In this document: positions 60,100-64,000 of the stretch, one piece after another
Numbering within the stretch: the first letter of the stretch is position 1
How the letters are laid out: each line of letters starts with the position of its first letter
Source of the DNA: Tetradesmus obliquus
Taxonomy: Eukaryota > Chlorophyta > Chlorophyceae > Sphaeropleales > Scenedesmaceae
DNA length: 64,000 bases
Direction of reading: 5' to 3'
NCBI GenBank assembly: GCA_030272155.1
Contig: CP126192.1
Span: 2,018,501 to 2,082,500, forward strand
Notes under the pieces: model-generated
Seen by the model: only the letters and a program-made list of their open reading frames with translations
Databases searched by the model: none
Told to the model about the DNA's origin: nothing
Made by a program: the position numbers and the translations under genes

Positions 60100-62881
60100 G
60101 ATGTTGCCGTATTTGCTGCCTTGCAGGGTGTGGTGGAGCTGGTGCTGCGCTGTGCTGCGCTGGCAGACCCGCACAGCCAGGCCTGGCGCCTGGGCAGCAG
60201 CGCAGACACCGCAGCAGCACGCGCAGCACGCGACCGCTGCTACAGCCACCTGCTGGGTGTGCTGAAGCCGCTGCTGGGTGTGGGGCCGCCACCTGTTGCC
60301 GCGCCGCTGGGTGCTGCTGCGGCTGCTGCTGGTACAGCTGGTGCGGGTGCTGGCGCAGAGGCCGAGGGCTCCCCGCTGACGTTTAAAGAGCGGCTGGCAG
60401 CCAAGGAGGCGATGATGCAGGTGAGAGGGGGTGAACGAAAGTTACCTGCCCTTCCACTTCATTGCTGGTCCCAGCTTGTTTGCATTCTCGCGCTCACATG
60501 CACATGCGAACAGCACTCCCAGCATGGTTTCCTGACACAGTGCTGTACTCTTTATACAACGCCGCCTGCAGGCCATCCTGCGCTCGGGCGACCAGTACCT
60601 CGTGACGGTGCTCTACTCCACGCTCGTAGTTGTGGGCGCTGACGAGGACCTGCTGGCACACCCATCAGCCGCATTAGAGCTGTACCTGCGGCAGGAAGGG
60701 GGCCTGGCAGGCAATGCAGGTGGTGGCGGCGGGCCCGGGGCGCTGGTGGGGGGCCAGGTGGGGCCGCTGAGCAGGCGGCAGGTGGCACACCTGGAGCTGC
60801 TGGCGCGGCTGCACATCAAGAAGGGCAAGTGAGTATACGGGCGTCACTAGTACCTGCCGTACATAATGGTGCAGCCTGTGATCCAGTGTGAGCAGCCTGA
60901 CTTGTCTACGTCCGCTGGCAGCTGGGGCGTTTGCTGTGATGCATGTAGCGGTGCATGCCGCCTAACAAGGCTGCCGCGGCACTGTGCTCATGCAGCACAT
61001 GCAACGCCCCCTTGCGCTGCAGGTACGCTGCCGCAGCTGGCGTGTACCGTGCGCTGGCGGAGCGCCGCAGCGGCGCTGGCGACGCAGCAGTCAGCCTGGA
61101 GCAGCGCCTCGACGCGCTGCACAACGCGCTGCTGCAGGCGCGCAGCGTGGGCGACGAGCAGCTGACCGACGGCCTTCGCGGCAGCGTCAAAGTGATGAGC
61201 CTGCAGCTGTCCATTGCGGATCAGCTCAAGCAGCGCCTAGCGGCAGCTGCTATTCCTGCAGGCTGTACACGCGAGCAGCTGCAGGCGCAGCTCCGTGAGC
61301 TGCAGAGCAGCAGCCTGGACATTAGTGATCTTTACAACAGCTACGCGCAGCCGCTGGAGCTGTGGGGGGTGTGCCTAGACATCTGCAACTTTGCGGGTAA
61401 TGTGCCGGCGGAGTATGTGCGGCAGTTGTGGGACCTGCTGCTGAAGCAGGCCTGGGAGCAGCAGCAGCAGCAGCAGCAGCAGGGTGATGAGGCTGGCGAG
61501 CCTGATGGCAGGCTGCAGGGCTGCTGCGACAAGGTGGCGGCGCTGGGAGTGAATTTCTATCCAAATGAGAGCAGGTGCGGGTGTGGAGATGTTGGTTGTT
61601 GATGGTGTTGATATGCAGGAGGGTGATTGCTCAGGGTGGCTTGCAGAGCATATACATGCAAGCTGTTTGTAGAGCCGCAGTTAACAGCCTACAGCATGGC
61701 TTGATGGGGCATTTGACGCAGTAAACATGCGCTGGTGTCACTGCTAGTGCTGCTCCACTGCATGTTGCTGGTGGAAGCATTGGGTCAGCGCTTGGGATGC
61801 AATGCAGGCGCAACAACGGGCAGCTAGGTGCGGCCCATGCTGCATTGCCTTGTGCATGCGTAGGCGCACACCCTGGCCTCCCTAATGCACTATCTGTGCT
61901 GTCCTTCACTTGCTCCCCGCAGCCTGCCGCTGAGCCACGTCACGCTGCGCCTGGAGGCCATCGCAGCAGGCCTGTGGCCCTCGCCCTGCGACGCAGCACG
62001 TGACGCCTCACTCGTCGTGCGCTGCCTGCGCGCGCTGCTCGCGCCAGCCGCCGGCGACAATGCATCTGGCGTCATCGCGGGCGTGTATGAGCAGCTGCTG
62101 GCAAAGCGCGGGGCGCTGCTGGATGGTGGTGTGGCTGGCGCGGGCGTGGTGCTTGGGGGCAGTGGTGACGGCGCTGCGCGGTCTGCGCTGCGGCTGCGGC
62201 TGCTGCAGAGCCTTGCTGCGCACTGCAGGATTGTCATGGAGGAGGAGCTGGCCTCCAGCCTCACGGGGCAGGTGAGGCTGGTTTGGTGTTGATTATGACA
62301 TAATAAATACCAAATCAACACCCAAGTGCCGACCAACCAATTTCCGTGGCTGCCCGTCCCTCTGCTGTGCCACCACAATGCCATTTCCGGTATGCTCTTC
62401 TTTGCACCCCGGCGTCTCTGGGTTTTGCTGCTTTTTGACAGATTTAGTCAAGTGTTGCACGGCTGCTGTCTTATCTGTGCACTGCTTATCATAGCACTGG
62501 CCGTATCATCACCCTGCCGTGCTGGCCTGTCCCTACACTGTGGCTCCTGCAGCCGGACCATGGCTACCCTAGCATGTCTGGAAAAGTTGATGCTTGTGTT
62601 GCTTATGCTGTCTTGTCATCACATATATTTGACCAAGCAATGTGCTGTGCCTCAAAAACCCTGCCTTGTGTGCTGTGCTTTGCCCTGCCCTGCAGCCGGA
62701 CCACGGCTATCCGAGCCGTTTCCTGGGCCGCTCCCAGCAGGCAGCAGCGCTGGCTGACCTAGCGGAGCGTTGCGCGGCTGAGGCGCGGGGCATTGGGGGT
62801 GACGCTGCTGCGGAGGGGCTGGCGCTGGCGGAGCAGTTTGACCGCGTGGCGGCGCAGCTGGCTGGCAGCAGCGGCCGGTGA
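52524..62881 (+). CDS. NUP155: Nucleoporin NUP155 (inner-ring scaffold)
   Basis: Structural nucleoporin of the nuclear pore inner ring. Twenty-one exons: 52524-52772, 53245-53414, 53764-53890, 54194-54424, 54624-54767, 54975-55131, 55384-55627, 55945-56147, 56349-56551, 56811-56912, 57138-57274, 57581-57743, 58272-58549, 58705-58822, 59176-59364, 59670-59822, 60127-60420, 60572-60828, 61023-61574, 61923-62271, 62696-62881. The sum is 4506 bases, 1501 residues, no stop. The N-terminal propeller shows LPAMVQDKYRTCQTMCFCGV, DNSLFLWRYD, FLSAIQHVLVLATTVEIVLL, MTCFAASDSGRIFLGGSDGH and VPLDKLVLDNERGILYSLAA. The C-terminal helical solenoid includes LVNRLDTDTKRALRDL, VAELATALQAGAPAYFREQD and DISDLYNSYAQPLELWGVCL. 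Motifs and length fit NUP155/Nup170. Exon joints keep phase throughout. Exon edges are duplicated at four places. Convergent with the RanBP1-like gene. Confidence 0.92.
55137..55163. repeat. (TGC)9 tract overlapping a NUP155 donor
   Basis: The tract starts inside the donor sequence GTGAGTGC of exon 54975-55131. Confidence 0.95.
57241..57359 (+). repeat. Duplicated 3' edge of a NUP155 exon with donor
   Basis: The exon end around 57241-57276 (encoding GDGIYMG, donor GTGAGT) recurs at 57326-57359 with a few changes and a GTAAG-like donor, about 80 bases into the intron. Confidence 0.92.
59311..59498 (+). repeat. Diverged exon copy after NUP155 exon 59176-59364
   Basis: 59311-59370 resembles 59440-59498. 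The second copy is bounded by GCAG and GTGGCA and encodes 16 in-frame residues (VGGTTYFREQDRQCYQ) against AGAPAYFREQDRQFFQ in the main exon. Confidence 0.9.
60058..60099. repeat. (TGC)14 tract in a NUP155 intron
   Basis: Fourteen TGC units on the sense strand, 27 bases upstream of the acceptor of exon 60127-60420. Confidence 0.96.
62547..62716 (+). repeat. Duplicated 5' edge of the last NUP155 exon
   Basis: 62690-62716 (acceptor plus PDHGYPS codons) recurs at 62547-62573 with three substitutions, offset 143. Confidence 0.92.
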
Positions 62882-63010
62882 TGACTGTGTTTCATATCAG
62901 CGCCAGCAAGTGGCATGGGCTGCTGTGGCTGCTGAGGGGCTAGCGCTGGCAGAGCAGTTTGACAGGGTGGAGGCGCAGCTGGCTGGCAGCAGCGGCCGGC
63001 GATGATTGTG
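62813..63010 (+). repeat. Tandem duplication of the NUP155 coding end
   Basis: 62813-62889 (last 22 codons, stop and a few UTR bases) recurs at 62934-63010 with several substitutions, offset 121. In the copy the stop has changed from cggtgatga to cggcgatga. Confidence 0.93.
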
Positions 63011-63771
63011 ACTATCGCGCTGAACAGCTGCAGCGCAGAACAGACGCTGTTTTGGACTGCATGTGCATGGCGGGTGTACAGGTTGCAGGCTGCTTTGATC
63101 TGGCGGGGATTGCACCACACGGCGTCGAGACTGCGTCGTCACGACGAGACGGTCTCGGTTCATCATGCTTGTGTGGTGCACGAGTGCAGGGGTGCGCCTG
63201 TCATGGGGTGCTTGCATCTGCAGCTAGCTTGTGTAAGCGGATGAAGGCATGCTCTTTGGGCACAGGTGACTGCAAGCTGCACACTGTCACAGCATTGCTT
63301 GAGGGATCGGCCAAGACCTGCTGTTTGGGAGTACTGTAATCTTGGATGGTTACAAAGCACAGTTACTGCACACGAAGCAACTCTGGTCACAGAGCTCCAC
63401 AAGACAGCACACATCGTCATGTGCTGACTCAGCATGCGTGGCACAGCACTCCCAGCTGCATCGGCAGCCATATGTTGACAAAAGCAAGCAGCAGCTGCGA
63501 CTGCTGCAAACGAAAGGCAGCTGCAGCGCTGCATCCGGTTATGTACACACTTTTGCCCACACACATGCATATGCATATGGTGCTGGCTAGCACCTAGCTG
63601 TTCACAGCAGTACGTGCACACAACAGCCCCTGCAAGCAAGCCACAGCAGGCAGCTGCGACAATCGCCGCCCGCTGCCACAAACGCACAAAAGCCTGGCAA
63701 ATACCTGCCTCCGGCACAACCGGGGCCATGCATGATTCTCATCCCTCGCTGCTGCTGCTGCTGCAGCTGCA
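62882..63771. other. Convergent 3' UTR region, NUP155 / RanBP1-like
   Basis: 890 bases. The left part holds the duplicated NUP155 coding end. Candidate TGTAA signals for both genes fall within about 120 bases of each other (63232 plus, 63350 minus), so the transcripts may end back to back or overlap. An imperfect inverted repeat (gagactgcgtcgt / acgacgagacggtctc) lies near 63127-63157. No gene is supported. Confidence 0.45.
63232..63236 (+). terminator. Candidate poly(A) signal TGTAA for NUP155
   Basis: First TGTAA after the stop, 351 bases downstream. A second one is near 63335. The RanBP1-like gene's candidate (ttaca) lies at 63350-63354 on the other strand. Confidence 0.45.
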
Positions 63772-64000
63772 TCAGGCCTTCTCCTCGGCTGCTGGCTCCT
63801 CTGCTGCTGCGTCCTCCACCTTGGCCTTGCCTAGCTCATCTGCCAGCGCGTCTGCTGCGTCAGCGCTGCCGTCGCCAGCTGCTGCGGGCACTGCTGCCAT
63901 GTTGATGATGCTGCTGTTCGACTCTGCTGCCTCCTCAAACTTCTTCTTGAACTCCTGGGCCTCTGCAGGCGGCAACAGCAGCAGAGGTAGGGGTGAGCTG
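63772..64000 (-). CDS. RANBP1: RanBP1-like protein, last exon (5' part beyond right edge)
   Basis: Only the terminal exon, 63772-63962, is visible; 63963 to the edge is intron. It encodes EAQEFKKKFEEAAESNSSII, then an Ala/Asp/Glu-rich tail with ADELGKAKVEDAAAEEPAAE and ends EKA. In RanBP1 the Ran-binding domain ends with a helix of the type FKxKFEE, followed by an acidic tail, which is what is seen. RanBP1 stimulates RanGAP and dissolves Ran-GTP/importin complexes in the cytosol. The bulk of the Ran-binding domain lies outside the window, so this call rests on about 15 informative residues plus the acidic tail. Other acidic-tailed proteins remain possible. It is convergent with NUP155. Confidence 0.62.
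   Translation of the reverse strand, partial: SSPLPLLLLPPAEAQEFKKKFEEAAESNSSIINMAAVPAAAGDGSADAADALADELGKAKVEDAAAEEPAAEEKA

Noticed and set aside
1..64000. tRNA, rRNA and transposon search by eye
   Set aside because: No tRNA-like T-loop with matching acceptor stem, no rRNA segment, no reverse transcriptase or transposase motif and no long terminal repeats were seen; a covariance-model scan could still find a small RNA gene.

Overview
The window looks like nuclear DNA of a green alga, most likely a chlorophycean. Genes are split into many short exons, with donors mostly GTGAG or GTGCG and acceptors mostly GCAG. Third codon positions are GC-rich. (CAG)n/(CTG)n triplet tracts are everywhere and encode poly-Q or poly-A where they fall in exons. 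TGTAA, the green-algal poly(A) signal, lies downstream of several stop codons. Plastid enzymes (aspartokinase-homoserine dehydrogenase, protoporphyrinogen oxidase, an anion transporter) sit beside purely eukaryotic genes (NUP155, PARN, SNX, SKA2). The phylum is inferred from style and gene content, not from a marker gene. Gene models were assembled by hand from splice signals, reading phase and protein continuity. Every complete multi-exon model closes in frame.

Layout from left to right. <1-5187 (-): AK-HSDH, its 3' half beyond the left edge. 6090-8295 (-): a conserved protein I cannot name. 8661-12482 (+): TSO1/tesmin CXC-domain regulator. 15251-17432 (-): plastid-type anion/phosphate MFS transporter. 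19311-23122 (-): protoporphyrinogen oxidase, divergent from an SKA2-like kinetochore gene at 23552-25088 (+). 26534-27388 (+): small secreted protein. 29419-30501 (-): F-box protein. 30782-35809 (-): PARN deadenylase. 36925-39449 and 40445-42348 (-): a tandem pair of related secreted Pro/Val/Gln-rich proteins built from very small exons. 43525-46836 (-): class-B DnaJ. 47886-52043 (-): PX-BAR-like sorting nexin, divergent from NUP155 at 52524-62881 (+, 21 exons). 63772-64000 (-): last exon of a RanBP1-like gene, convergent with NUP155.

The genes form no single pathway. They are housekeeping genes for amino-acid and tetrapyrrole synthesis, mRNA decay, protein folding, endosomal sorting and nuclear transport, with a few lineage-specific secreted proteins. 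NUP155 and RanBP1 both act at the nuclear pore but share only a 3' boundary.

Two things stand out. (1) The twin secreted genes at 36.9-42.3 kb look like a modular family, with exons as short as 18-24 nt that each encode one repeat module such as YVVSQPQ, VPAPVQ or VPVPTPVP. (2) Short tandem duplications repeatedly copy the edge of an exon together with its splice site into the neighbouring intron or UTR. I found this in five genes at ten or more sites, including one in-frame, splice-competent extra exon in NUP155. Triplet tracts also press against splice sites, in places standing in for the polypyrimidine tract.
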